From positions 2,170,001-2,234,000 of the forward strand of contig NZ_AP012273.1 of NCBI RefSeq assembly GCF_000828615.1: DNA of 64,000 nucleotides, read 5' to 3'. Both the position numbers and the translations under genes were made by a program. Source of the stretch: Thiolapillus brandeum (GTDB taxonomy: Bacteria; Pseudomonadota; Gammaproteobacteria; Chromatiales; Chromatiaceae). Under the pieces are notes generated by a model. It did not search any database and was not told the origin of the DNA. It saw only the letters and a list, made by a program, of their open reading frames with translations. This document shows positions 24,500 through 33,784 of this stretch, piece after piece. Each line of letters opens with the position of its first letter. Position 1 is the stretch's first letter.

Positions 24500-25116
24500 C
24501 AGATATAGACCCCGGCATCACCCTGCCGGACTATTTTCCCGAGGTGCTCACTCAGCGAAGCAAATACATTTCCCTGGAGAAAGGAGAACGTCTGTTCCTG
24601 ACCGGTGACAAGGTAATGGGCATCTACTATGTCATTGAAGGCGAACTGAAAGCCCTCCGCAGCATGATGGAGGGAACAGAAGTGGTCATGATGAGATCCG
24701 AGGCCGGCAACTATTTTGGTGAATCCGCTCTCGCCATAGATACGTATGTTTGCGATGCTCTTTGTACCAAAAGCGCCCGAGTCATGTTCCTGCCCAGGGA
24801 AGCCTTGACTGAAGCCATGAAAGACCTGAGCTTTGTTACGGGATTCACGCTATCCCTGGCAAAGAATGTCCGACGCCAGTGCAGCCGTTATGAACGCCTG
24901 CGGCTGAAAAAGTCGAAAGACCGCCTGTTGCATTTCCTCACCTGCGAATCTGATGACAATGGCGAGATAAACTGGCACTCATCATTGATTGAGTTTGCCG
25001 CAGAACTGGCCATCGAGCCGGAAACTCTCTATCGCATTCTGGCTGAACTGGAGCGTGAAGGCTCGATCGAACGGAACAAACGCCAGATAAAGCTGCTGAA
25101 GGCAGCATCTCATTGA
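24496..25116 (+). CDS. Crp/Fnr-family transcriptional regulator
   Basis: A 206-residue regulator. The cyclic-nucleotide-binding-type beta-barrel covers about residues 12-115 (ISLEKGERLFLTGDKVMGIY, then EAGNYFGESALA). The C-terminal winged helix (FAAELAIEPETLYRILAELER) is a CRP-type HTH. It lacks an N-terminal Fe-S cysteine cluster of FNR type, so it may sense cAMP-like ligands, haem or redox. The ATG at 24496 is used because it overlaps the preceding stop. Confidence 0.9.
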   Translation: MTDIDPGITLPDYFPEVLTQRSKYISLEKGERLFLTGDKVMGIYYVIEGELKALRSMMEGTEVVMMRSEAGNYFGESALAIDTYVCDALCTKSARVMFLPREALTEAMKDLSFVTGFTLSLAKNVRRQCSRYERLRLKKSKDRLLHFLTCESDDNGEINWHSSLIEFAAELAIEPETLYRILAELEREGSIERNKRQIKLLKAASH

Positions 25117-25518
25117 ATATCCTATTGATTTTCCATTCATCCTCCTGGAAAACATCCACTTCATTCTCTCGGCCCATGACAGGCTACTGAAAAACACCAT
25201 TTTTCGGCAGCCTGATGGCCGCAGAAAGGGGTTCGGCCATTGAAAATGGAGGAAAGGAAAATCTGCATTGCGGTCTTTCCGGGTTGAAAAAACCATGGAA
25301 AAAAGACTTTTTCTACATCCTGACAAATAAACGCAATCCTAATTGCGATCATATTTTTTTTCCAGCAACTCAGTAGCATGAGCATTTCACGTCAGGGGGC
25401 TTTGGAAATCAACGACATTCTGGTTGTTCCACCTGGAACAGCTGGTCGCGTGTGTGAATAAAACCATGTCTAAGCAAACGTGATTTTATCTCTAGAATAC
25501 CAAAGAGGAGTAGAAAGT
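25117..25518. other. intergenic region with repeat B2 and the porin promoter
   Basis: This 402-base gap contains family B copy B2 (25184-25317). The remaining bases (25318-25518) probably carry the porin promoter. The Shine-Dalgarno GAGGAG (25505-25510) lies before ATG 25519. No gene is seen. Confidence 0.6.
25184..25317. repeat. family B folded repeat, copy B2 (most diverged)
   Basis: A 134-base element with ends CTACTGAAAAA and the complement of TTTTTCTACA. It shares with B1 and B3 the CACCATTTTTCGGC start, CCATTGAAAATGGAGGAAAG middle and a CTTTCCGGGTTGAAAA end. It has lost about 20 bases in the middle stems but still forms hairpins (GGAAAG/CTTTCC). Confidence 0.8.
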
Positions 25519-26691
25519 ATGAAATTCAAGAAAAGCATTATCGCAGCTGCGGTAGGAGCCGTCATAAGCCTGCCAGCCATGGCCGATGACTCTGAAACGC
25601 TCCAGCAGATGCGCGCGCAACTCGCCGCCATGCAGAAAAAGATCGACGAGCTGGAAAAGAAACAGGAGCAGACCGCAAAAATCCAGAACGAACAAAGCAA
25701 GAAATCGTCCGATTGGTCAGTGAATTCCAAAGCCATTCAGCTTTATGGTCAGGCTCGCGTGAGTGTCGATAATCATTCCGGCGACTGGAAACCCGGCAAA
25801 GACGGCACATCGATTGTCAGCAACGCCTCTCGTATTGGCGTAAAAGGCGCCCTGCCCAGCGGTTTGGGAGATACCAATATCATTTATCAGGCGGAACTGC
25901 GCTATGAGACTACGGACTCCGCCAATGGTACCGCGGGTAAAGATGTGGAATTCCGGGAAGGCTATGGTGGTCTGGCAAGCAAAACCTGGGGTAAAGCCCG
26001 TCTTGGTCGACTGAGTACAGGGTATAAAACCACATTGACAAAGATCGATCCCTGGAACGACAACGCACCACAATCCCGGTCCGGCGGCAGACAGGGTACT
26101 TCAGAACTGCATTCCAGCTACTTCAACAACGCAGCAGAGTATGTAACCCCGGGCTTCAACGGCTTTAGCGGCAATGCCTGGTATGCCAGTGAATTCGATG
26201 GCAGCAGCAAGCCCTTGCATAACACGGGCACACTGAAAAACTATCTGGGTGGTTCCGCTGGTGGATTCGGCCTCAAGTTCAAGAGCAAATCATTCTTCGC
26301 CGGTGCCGATTACATCAACATCGATGCCGACGAAATCACCAAAGCAGGGCTGGAGAACGGCGATGGCTGGCAAATAGGCGCACGCTACAAAATGGGAGCA
26401 TTCTCTGTAGCAGGACTCTACGAAGATGTCGAGGACTTGGGGTTGGGTAACAACTTCTATCTGAACGGTATTTTCAAGATGGGCGACGCCCGGTTTATCG
26501 CCGCCTATGGCCAGAACCGCGATGCGACAGTCTATAAGAATGATGATTACAACAACTGGTCCATTGGTGTTAAGTATGCCCTGAACAAGAAATCCGAACT
26601 ATTTGCTGCATACAATAGCCGTATGAATGACACCCGGGATACCGAGGAAAATACCTTTACAGTGGGTATGAATGCGAAATTTGGTTACTGA
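25519..26691 (+). CDS. Gram-negative porin (general porin family)
   Basis: A 390-residue outer-membrane porin. The signal peptide (MKFKKSIIAAAVGAVISLPAMA) is followed by a coiled-coil segment (LQQMRAQLAAMQKKIDELEKK, part of about residues 27-55) and a 16-strand-type barrel with aromatic girdles, ending in VGMNAKFGY with a C-terminal aromatic. The coiled coil before the barrel suggests a trimer or peptidoglycan-facing extension. A strong terminator follows. Ordinary substrate diffusion is likely, and specificity is unknown. Confidence 0.9.
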   Translation: MKFKKSIIAAAVGAVISLPAMADDSETLQQMRAQLAAMQKKIDELEKKQEQTAKIQNEQSKKSSDWSVNSKAIQLYGQARVSVDNHSGDWKPGKDGTSIVSNASRIGVKGALPSGLGDTNIIYQAELRYETTDSANGTAGKDVEFREGYGGLASKTWGKARLGRLSTGYKTTLTKIDPWNDNAPQSRSGGRQGTSELHSSYFNNAAEYVTPGFNGFSGNAWYASEFDGSSKPLHNTGTLKNYLGGSAGGFGLKFKSKSFFAGADYINIDADEITKAGLENGDGWQIGARYKMGAFSVAGLYEDVEDLGLGNNFYLNGIFKMGDARFIAAYGQNRDATVYKNDDYNNWSIGVKYALNKKSELFAAYNSRMNDTRDTEENTFTVGMNAKFGY

Positions 26692-26716
26692 CACCCCTCG
26701 CTTGTAAGCGACTTTG

Positions 26717-26750
26717 ACGGTACTCTCTTTCGGGAGTACCGTATTTTTTT
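26717..26750 (+). terminator. Rho-independent terminator after the porin gene
   Basis: A stem ACGGTACTC/GAGTACCGT with an 8-base loop is followed by ATTTTTTT, 26 bases after the porin stop. This is a clean intrinsic terminator. Confidence 0.93.
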
Positions 26751-26785
26751 GGCCCTGGCTCTCCATTCTTCAAAGGTCTTCAACT

Positions 26786-27703
26786 ATGAATAGATATCTT
26801 GCCATCTTTATGTTTTTTATTGGATTTTCTGTTTCATCCGCACAAGCGGCACCGGAATTCATGGTGGACAGTGATTGGCTCTCGGAACACAAGGAAGACA
26901 AAAACCTGGTTATTCTGGAAGTACGCTACTACCCCCACCGCTATTTCACCGTGGGGCATATTCCCGGCGCCATACAGGTACAACGTTTCAAGGATCTTGG
27001 AGACAACCACTCCAACCCTTTGATGCGCTTTCCTTCGCGTGACGCATTTGAAAACACCCTGAGAAGCTGGGGCATCAACAATGACTCTACTCTGGTGCTC
27101 TATGACGATTCAAATACGGCACTGGTATCACGGCTCTATTATCTTCTGGAGCTGTATGGGTTCAATATGAAGCATGTAAAAATACTCAGTGGTGGAACCA
27201 CCGACTGGAGTGCCTTTGAAGAAATGACCAAGGAGCCATCCCCAGTACCCAGGCAGGGCACCGTTACGCTGAAAGCGGCTCATCCCCTGCTTTCCGTGGA
27301 ATGGACGGATGTCTACGACGATGTTGTCTCACGCCGCGATCCCAATATCGTATTGCTGGATGCCCGTCCACATGACATGTACACCGGCAAGGTGATCAAG
27401 CATTCCATCATGGGGGGACACATCCCCGGCGCCATCAACGTCGTCAGCCTGGATGGTACCAGTGCGCAGAAATGGCGTAGTGATAGTGAACTGGCCGAAC
27501 TATACAAGGCAGTACCCAGGGGAAAAACCGTGTATGTCTATTGTCACGATGGCTTTCGCATGAGCCTGGCCTATATGCAGTTGAAACATCTGGGTTACAA
27601 GGATGTACGCCTGTACAACGGTGGCTGGTCCCATTGGGGCAATCGATTGAGCCTTCCAACTGTCGATGGTGAGCAACCCTATGGCGGGGATTTCGAATTG
27701 TAA
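26786..27703 (+). CDS. exported two-domain sulfurtransferase (thiosulfate/3-mercaptopyruvate type)
   Basis: A 305-residue periplasmic rhodanese with a signal peptide (MNRYLAIFMFFIGFSVSSAQA) and two rhodanese domains. The N-terminal domain lacks the catalytic Cys (LYDDSN at 105-110) and the C-terminal domain has Cys253 in YCHDGFRMS, the usual arrangement. It transfers sulfane sulfur from thiosulfate to a thiol acceptor or cyanide (family knowledge). It lies after the porin terminator and before family B copy B3, so it is a single-gene unit. Confidence 0.9.
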   Translation: MNRYLAIFMFFIGFSVSSAQAAPEFMVDSDWLSEHKEDKNLVILEVRYYPHRYFTVGHIPGAIQVQRFKDLGDNHSNPLMRFPSRDAFENTLRSWGINNDSTLVLYDDSNTALVSRLYYLLELYGFNMKHVKILSGGTTDWSAFEEMTKEPSPVPRQGTVTLKAAHPLLSVEWTDVYDDVVSRRDPNIVLLDARPHDMYTGKVIKHSIMGGHIPGAINVVSLDGTSAQKWRSDSELAELYKAVPRGKTVYVYCHDGFRMSLAYMQLKHLGYKDVRLYNGGWSHWGNRLSLPTVDGEQPYGGDFEL

Positions 27704-27776
27704 AACCATCGTTATTGACCCGGCGACCAAACAGGGCGGCTGAGGACGATATATTTGGTTGTCGGTTTAACAGCAA

Positions 27777-27926
27777 CTGTTGAAAAACACCATTTTTCGG
27801 CGGCCTGATTGCCGCACAAGGATGTGCGGCCATTTTCAATGGCCATCAGTCATTGAAAATGGAGGAAAGACAAAATCGTGTTTGTCTTTCCGAGTTGAAA
27901 AAGCCCATGGAAGGGCTTTTTCAACA
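27777..27926. repeat. family B folded repeat, copy B3
   Basis: A 150-base element with ends CTGTTGAAAAA and the complement of TTTTTCAACA, nearly identical to B1 at 22400. It includes the GCCGCACA/TGTGCGGC, CCATTTTCAA/TTGAAAATGG and GGAAAGACAAA/TTTGTCTTTCC stems. It lies between the sulfurtransferase gene and the convergent batD gene. Confidence 0.85.
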
Positions 27927-27984
27927 TCCTTGTTAATCTTGACCCAAACAGAGTGTTGAACGACACCACTATTGGTTTCCCCGT

Positions 27985-29484
27985 TCACTGCTCTCTTTGC
28001 CCTTCACTTCCTACCGGCTGACTGACATCAGTATTGATCGCCATCAGCCGCAACAACGGCTGACGCCAGTAGCAGATTCCTGTCAGTTGCCGACGTACCC
28101 AGGGAAAATCCATATCCTGCTTCCCGTACCGCTGTCCCTGTAACAGCCATAAGGCTTTCTCCAGCTGAGTAAACCCTGGAAAGTGGGCCCCCCAGTATTG
28201 TTGCCATTCTCTCAAAGTGAGGTTGACGGGCCATGATTCTGCCTTCGCTATCTCCACGAGTCCGGCCTGCAGCATTTCCGTATTTCGTGCCTGTTGAAAC
28301 CGGCGCAATGCCTTGTGATAGTGGGAAAACACCCACCATTTTCGTGTTGCCCATTGGAAGCCAACCTTCAGTAACAGCATCATCAGAACCCACAAGCCCC
28401 CGATCAGCGCATATTTGATCCAGGCATCGATGACCCAAATCGAACCAACAACCTGTTCCCGGGTATCTATCCTGCCCGTGGAAGGATCGAAATATTGCAA
28501 GCGCACCCTTGGCAGGGACAGCAACCCAATGGCGTTGGGGACAAATGGCAAACGGTATGCACTGTCTGACAGCTTCCCGGGTTCAAGATAGCGGATGCTC
28601 GCATTACTGCGAAACTGCCGCAGTATGCCCACGGTTCCACGTCCTGGCGCAGTAGCATTCCTGATTTTCAGAATCATGGAATAAGTCTCGCCTTTCATCA
28701 ATAAACCCCGGTTTGGAAGCACTACATCCAGGGACTGTTTTCCCACTGGCATGGTCGGCGGGACAAAAGATGGCAGCGCCCTGACCTGTAGTAACAACCG
28801 GGGCGGATAGAACCTGTGCGTGATCACCCCGTCTTTCCTGATCTGTACCGGCGGCAGTTGTACCGATATCCGCCCATGAGTCAAAGGAGTCAGTAACCAG
28901 CCGGTCTCGTAGATGATCCGGGATGGGTCATGATTCCCGTTCACGGATTGTTCTGGAGCCAGCACTTCGGCCTTGATGGTCTCCTGCGAGGGGTTTTCCA
29001 CTTCGATTCCGGCATAGGCATCGTCTGTTTCGATGGACATGAGTACCTTCAAGGGCTGATTGACCCAGACGGAGGTACTGGGCAATTTGCTGCTCACCCG
29101 TATCAGGGAATGGGTGTCGGGATTCCGGGCTGGCTGGATAGTCACTGTTACAGGCCTGCTCCTGTGGTCGAGAAACTCCAGAGCTGGGATCACCAATGCC
29201 CCCGATCGGCGGGGATAGAGCCGGATACGCCAGTACTGGCCCCCGGCGCGGCTCTCCTCCATGACCTCTGAAGGTGTTTCAACCACAAAGTCACTGTCCA
29301 AGGCAGACAGATCAATGACTTCCAGGCTGGGTTGTTCCCGGTTTGTTCGCAGGGTCAGGCGCAATGGCTGGCCATATTCGACCGTCCTCTGCTTCACTTC
29401 CAGATCAAACAACGAACCGGCCGTTCCCAGGGCGGGCCACAGGACGCTCAGCAACAGGACAATGTGCAGTCCAGGGGTCACCAT
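27985..29484 (-). CDS. batD: BatD-like protein (oxygen tolerance family)
   Basis: A 499-residue membrane-anchored protein. The signal peptide is followed by large beta-sandwich domains (LEVKQRTVEYGQPLRLTLRT). A transmembrane segment lies near 355-375 (IDAWIKYALIGGLWVLMMLL, part), with a cytoplasmic C-terminal helical domain. It is the last gene of the MoxR/Bat operon and overlaps the previous stop. BatD proteins are thought to act with BatA/BatB in envelope stress tolerance. The mechanism is not established. Confidence 0.85.
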   Translation of the reverse strand: MVTPGLHIVLLLSVLWPALGTAGSLFDLEVKQRTVEYGQPLRLTLRTNREQPSLEVIDLSALDSDFVVETPSEVMEESRAGGQYWRIRLYPRRSGALVIPALEFLDHRSRPVTVTIQPARNPDTHSLIRVSSKLPSTSVWVNQPLKVLMSIETDDAYAGIEVENPSQETIKAEVLAPEQSVNGNHDPSRIIYETGWLLTPLTHGRISVQLPPVQIRKDGVITHRFYPPRLLLQVRALPSFVPPTMPVGKQSLDVVLPNRGLLMKGETYSMILKIRNATAPGRGTVGILRQFRSNASIRYLEPGKLSDSAYRLPFVPNAIGLLSLPRVRLQYFDPSTGRIDTREQVVGSIWVIDAWIKYALIGGLWVLMMLLLKVGFQWATRKWWVFSHYHKALRRFQQARNTEMLQAGLVEIAKAESWPVNLTLREWQQYWGAHFPGFTQLEKALWLLQGQRYGKQDMDFPWVRRQLTGICYWRQPLLRLMAINTDVSQPVGSEGQREQ

Positions 29485-31331
29485 GGAAGTACTCCCGGCA
29501 GCTCATGGGGAACATCCACCGGGGCAGCATAGCCTTCCTCCTGCTCGAAAAGGTGCTGCCAGAACCGGCTTTCATCCACCTCCAGGGCTTCGGCATCCAG
29601 GGCGATGGATTCTTCCGTGGTAGGCGCATACACCCACGAGCTGTCCTTGAAATCACTGGCCAGGGAAATCACTGGCTGGGCATAGAGAATACTGTTGTTC
29701 AGCAGATCCTCTTCGGCAGAAGGCATGGGCAACGGCGCCCTTGCCCTGGAGGCCAAGGGTTTTTCCGGCGTTTCATCGATCCCCAGCCGGCCACTGGTTA
29801 TCCTTATTCCCTGCGCCATTCTCACCCTGCGCGGCCCCCGTCCCTGACGCCCCCCAAGGCGGTCTTCTGATTCGGCCTGTTGGCGTTGCCGGTTCCGGGC
29901 GAGGCGCAGATTCGTTTGCGCCCCGGCACTGGAGGGATCATAAAGCAGCGCTTCCTGGTAAGTGGCCACAGCAGCTTCATAGTTTTCCAGCCGATAGTGG
30001 GTATTGGCCAGGTTGAACACGGCGTTCGCACGCTCCTGATCCGTGTCCGCATCCAGCACAGCCTGGGTGAACAGGGCTACGGCATCCCGGTATTTGCCCA
30101 GTTGATAGGCGCTACTGGCCTCACCCATGCGCCCGGCATAGCCAGGCACCCGGGCATAAGCCTGACGCGCTTCCTGGTAGGATTGCCGCAGATAAGCCGC
30201 ATAAGCCACCCGCTGCCAGGCATCACCATCAGCCAGGGCAGGCCGGGGAATACTGCTCCCGAGTATGCCGAGCAACAGCAGGCCGGGCGCCAGTTGCCGA
30301 AGAGCCGTACCTCCCGGAAGAGCTGCCCGTGACAGAAACATCAACACCAGCGCCGGCAACAAAAACCAGGAGTAGAGTTCCCGCCATTCAATCAGATCAC
30401 TCCCTTCACCCTGCCTGACAGCTACTGTCAATTGTTCGAGTATCTCCTGGTAGAGTACCCGCCATGCCCCGTCACCATCCACTATCCTGGCATAGGCACC
30501 ACCGCTCTCGTGGGCCAGCGTCTGCAGGCGCTGTTCATGCAGAATGGCAATCACGGGTTCACCGTCACGGGTCAGCCAACTACCATCAGGGGCCTGCAAT
30601 GCACCACCTCCGGGCGTACCAACCCCCAGCACGTGAATCCTTGTTCCTCCCGCGGCCAGTTGTCGAGCCGCTGCACGCAGCCGACTACTGGCAGCCTCGT
30701 CATCACCCGGCAGACCGCCATCAGTCACCACCAGCAACGCCCTGGGTAGCTTTCTATCAGTAAACTGCTGCACCGCAAAAACCAGGCCCTCCTGGAGCGC
30801 CGATCCTTCACTCGGCAACAATCCATGGCGCAACAGTCCCAGGTCATGCTGCAACAGGTTCCTGTCGGCTGTCGGGGGCGTCAACAGATGTGGCCGGGCC
30901 GAATACACCACCAGTCCGATCCTCAGTCCATCCATCCGGTTCAGCATTGACTCCAAAACCTGTCGCGCAAACTCCATACGGCTGGGCGCCACATCTCTGG
31001 CGGTCATGGAGCGGGACAGATCGAATACCAGCATGAGTTCTCCGTGAGAACGGCCAGTATCAGCATGATCCTGCTCCGCCAGGCGCGGCCCGGACAGGGC
31101 CAGGGCGAACAGCAACCAGGCCAGGGCAGCCAGCACATGCCGCCACAAACTGCCCGTCTTCACCCCGGGCGGGGACCAGGCCTGGGCCCAGGGCAGAAGC
31201 TCCGGTTCCGCGCAAGGACTGCGTCGCCTTTTCCGCACCCCCCAATGCAACAGCCAGTACACCCAGGGCGTCAGTGCCAGCCACCACCACAGCGGGGCGC
31301 GCCATTCCAGGGATCCGGGCAATTCCATCAT
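29478..31331 (-). CDS. BatB/BatC-like fusion: von Willebrand A domain plus TPRs
   Basis: A 617-residue membrane protein. TM segments lie near residues 12-30 and 60-82, followed by a VWA domain with a full MIDAS (DLSRSM at about 105; DxSxS) and another TM near 320. A periplasmic TPR region (AVALFTQAVLDADTDQERANAV then FNLANTHYRLENYEAAVATY) follows. The fusion joins BatB-like and BatC-like roles. The ATGA overlap with the BatA-like gene implies co-translation. Predicted: metal-dependent protein-protein interaction in the envelope. Confidence 0.88.
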   Translation of the reverse strand: MMELPGSLEWRAPLWWWLALTPWVYWLLHWGVRKRRRSPCAEPELLPWAQAWSPPGVKTGSLWRHVLAALAWLLFALALSGPRLAEQDHADTGRSHGELMLVFDLSRSMTARDVAPSRMEFARQVLESMLNRMDGLRIGLVVYSARPHLLTPPTADRNLLQHDLGLLRHGLLPSEGSALQEGLVFAVQQFTDRKLPRALLVVTDGGLPGDDEAASSRLRAAARQLAAGGTRIHVLGVGTPGGGALQAPDGSWLTRDGEPVIAILHEQRLQTLAHESGGAYARIVDGDGAWRVLYQEILEQLTVAVRQGEGSDLIEWRELYSWFLLPALVLMFLSRAALPGGTALRQLAPGLLLLGILGSSIPRPALADGDAWQRVAYAAYLRQSYQEARQAYARVPGYAGRMGEASSAYQLGKYRDAVALFTQAVLDADTDQERANAVFNLANTHYRLENYEAAVATYQEALLYDPSSAGAQTNLRLARNRQRQQAESEDRLGGRQGRGPRRVRMAQGIRITSGRLGIDETPEKPLASRARAPLPMPSAEEDLLNNSILYAQPVISLASDFKDSSWVYAPTTEESIALDAEALEVDESRFWQHLFEQEEGYAAPVDVPHELPGVLPW

Positions 31332-32383
31332 TGCAATTGCCTCCGGTCATGCCACAGTTGCATCCCGATGAGCCATGCAAGACCCGGAAACAAAAACCAG
31401 GCATACAGGGGAACCAACAGGTACCGGGGCGCCGTTGCCACGGGCAGACGTTGGCTATCCCGAATGGCCTCCACCGCCGCCTGCAGGCCCCGGGCATTAT
31501 CGGCCCAGTAGAAACGCCCTCCTCCTTTTTCGGCAATACTCCTGAGCAAGGTGAAACTTGCAGGTTCATAGGTCAGCCTTCGGGAATCTTCCTCCCCGGC
31601 TTCCGCACTGGCGGCACCAATCCCGATGGTGTTCAGCCGGTAGCCCTGCTTGTTCAAATAGGCCGCCACGGCCCGCGGATCGATATCCCGGGAACTGCGA
31701 TTGACATCTGAAACCAGCACCAGGGTAGGTTTGCGGCCAGTCATGCCAGGCTGCTGCAATTGCTTCAGGGTATAGATCAGCGCCTGGCCCAGGTCTGAGC
31801 GGTTTCCCGTAAGCACCGCCGGTTGCAGACGGTGGATTCTGGACTGCAACAATGCGTAGTCTGCTGTCAGGGGAACCAGGGTGTAGGGGTGCTGCGAAAA
31901 TACGATCAGGCCAATACGGTTTCCCTGCAGTTGGTCGATAAAATGCACCAATACACTCTTAAGAACCGTCATGCGCTCGGTGCGCTTTCCCGCCACCAGA
32001 TAATCGCGCAGTACCATGCTGATGGAGGTATCCACGATAAACAGTGTATCGCCATACTCTGGCGGTGCGGGCAGTTGCCTGCCCAATCGGTACGGATGAG
32101 CCAGGGCAAGATGCATCAACAGCAGAAAAACCGCATAGCCGAACCAGTGCTGCCACAGGTTTTGCGAAGATCTCCGGGACTTTTTCCGCTCCAGTTGCCT
32201 GAGGATGTCCATTTGCGGATGCCTGCAGGCCCTGGCTGGAAACAGGGGCGGCAACCTCAGCTCCTTCAGACAACGGCAACGCAACAGCACTGCCACGGCC
32301 AGCAGGGACAGGGGTAATGCCCACAGCCAGCCAGGATGCAGGAAATGCACCGCAGGAAGCCCGTCGGGAGCCAGTACGCCCAT
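31328..32383 (-). CDS. batA: BatA-like von Willebrand A-domain membrane protein
   Basis: A 351-residue protein starting at ATG 32383 (longer in-frame starts ignored). Two N-terminal TM segments and a VWA domain with MIDAS residues (VDTSISM) are visible, with a C-terminal TM near residue 325. It is situated between DUF4381 and the VWA-TPR gene, as in canonical Bat operons. Confidence 0.88.
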   Translation of the reverse strand: MGVLAPDGLPAVHFLHPGWLWALPLSLLAVAVLLRCRCLKELRLPPLFPARACRHPQMDILRQLERKKSRRSSQNLWQHWFGYAVFLLLMHLALAHPYRLGRQLPAPPEYGDTLFIVDTSISMVLRDYLVAGKRTERMTVLKSVLVHFIDQLQGNRIGLIVFSQHPYTLVPLTADYALLQSRIHRLQPAVLTGNRSDLGQALIYTLKQLQQPGMTGRKPTLVLVSDVNRSSRDIDPRAVAAYLNKQGYRLNTIGIGAASAEAGEEDSRRLTYEPASFTLLRSIAEKGGGRFYWADNARGLQAAVEAIRDSQRLPVATAPRYLLVPLYAWFLFPGLAWLIGMQLWHDRRQLQ

Positions 32384-32790
32384 CAATACCGCTCCATTGC
32401 TTTCAACCACTCCATGGCCTGAGCGACCAGATGCTGCACTTCTTCCAGGGCCGGGGGATCCGGAGAAAAACACCCCTCCAACAACTGCTCCCTGAACCGC
32501 TGCCAGTCATCCTGATGCTGTGGGTGGCTGGCGACAAAAACCTGCAACGGTTGGGTTATACGCCTGATGTCGCAGCAGGCATCACGGGGTTGCAGGCGGC
32601 CTTTTGCGATGTTTTCAGCAAGCTTTTTCAGGGCATAAGTCCCTCCCCTGACACGGCGTCGATACCCGCCCAATGCCAGGACAGCCAACACCAGCAATGT
32701 TGCCAGCAGCAAGCCGATCAACATGCCTCCCTCATCAACCGGTGGTGCTGACGGGGGGATGATATCGATCCACGCGCCTTTATCCGGCAT
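32383..32790 (-). CDS. DUF4381 domain membrane protein
   Basis: A 135-residue protein with one TM segment (GGMLIGLLLATLLVLAVLAL near residues 21-40) and a cytoplasmic helical domain typical of DUF4381, which is nearly always found in MoxR/Bat operons. It overlaps both neighbours (DUF58 upstream, BatA downstream). Its role is unknown but linked to the operon. Confidence 0.85.
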   Translation of the reverse strand: MPDKGAWIDIIPPSAPPVDEGGMLIGLLLATLLVLAVLALGGYRRRVRGGTYALKKLAENIAKGRLQPRDACCDIRRITQPLQVFVASHPQHQDDWQRFREQLLEGCFSPDPPALEEVQHLVAQAMEWLKAMERY

Positions 32791-33784
32791 CGTTCACCGA
32801 ACGCAGGACATCCAGGCTGTCTTCCACACTGTCCGTGGTGGTGCAGACCTGCAGGGGAATACCGCAACCGGTCAGACAGTCCGTCAGTGCCGCCTGTCTG
32901 GCGGAAAACAAATCCGCATAATCCTGGCGCATTGCCTGGTCTCGGGCAGGCAAACGAATGGGGACAGTTGCTGACGGATCGTCGAACAGTAAATCACCTC
33001 CATGAGGAAGTCGTTGTTCCACGGGATCCAGAACCTGGATGGCCCGGATACTGTGGCGCTGGACCAGTTGTTGCAACAGAGGGGCCGCAGAATGGGGATC
33101 CAGATCCCTGAAATCGCTGATCATAAGCAGAAAACAGCCATGGGGAAGCCGTTGAATCAGCAACTGCAGGGCTTCCTCCAGAGAAATCCGGATGGCATCG
33201 AGGGCCAGGGGTTCACAAGGGCTGTTCAGGCCTTCCAGCAAATGTTCCAGTGCCACCTCTCCCACACCGGGATCAAACCAGCGGTGGCTCTGCTCCAGTA
33301 TCATTCCTCCCAGGGGCAACGCCTGCTGCCGGGCCTGCCAGGCATGGCAACTGGCAATACCAGCTGCCAGAGTGGCCTTCAACTGGCGCCGGGTACCGAA
33401 ACGCATGCTGGCGCGACGGTCGGCAAGGAGAAAGACCCGGGGTCGACGTTCTTCCTGGAGGACGCGGGTGTACATTTCCCCGGTGCGCGCATACAAACGC
33501 CAGTTCAGCAACCGGAGTTCATCCCCGGGCTGGTAGGTGCGATTCTCCTCGAACTCCATTCCCTGGCCGCGAAACACTGAGGGAGCATCACCAACCCGGG
33601 GACAGGATGCCAGCCGTTGAAAATCAATAAGGGACCAGGGCAGGGCCTCGGCATGGTCTCTCAACTCCTGCATTCGGGCTTCATTCATCAGGGGTGCGTG
33701 GACAATCCCGGCATGCCTTCCCCGCAGGGAGGGAAACCACCGGGGCAGCTTCCGCAGCAATCTTTCAGGGGACCGGAATGGCAT
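32780..33784 (-). CDS. DUF58 (VWA-like) protein
   Basis: A 334-residue cytoplasmic protein with the DUF58 core: FRGQGMEFEENRTYQPGDELRLLNWR and a VFLLADRRASM segment in place of a MIDAS strand. It overlaps the MoxR ATPase gene, its usual partner. In the family it is thought to act with MoxR in maturation or assembly of protein complexes. Confidence 0.9.
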   Translation of the reverse strand: MPFRSPERLLRKLPRWFPSLRGRHAGIVHAPLMNEARMQELRDHAEALPWSLIDFQRLASCPRVGDAPSVFRGQGMEFEENRTYQPGDELRLLNWRLYARTGEMYTRVLQEERRPRVFLLADRRASMRFGTRRQLKATLAAGIASCHAWQARQQALPLGGMILEQSHRWFDPGVGEVALEHLLEGLNSPCEPLALDAIRISLEEALQLLIQRLPHGCFLLMISDFRDLDPHSAAPLLQQLVQRHSIRAIQVLDPVEQRLPHGGDLLFDDPSATVPIRLPARDQAMRQDYADLFSARQAALTDCLTGCGIPLQVCTTTDSVEDSLDVLRSVNDAG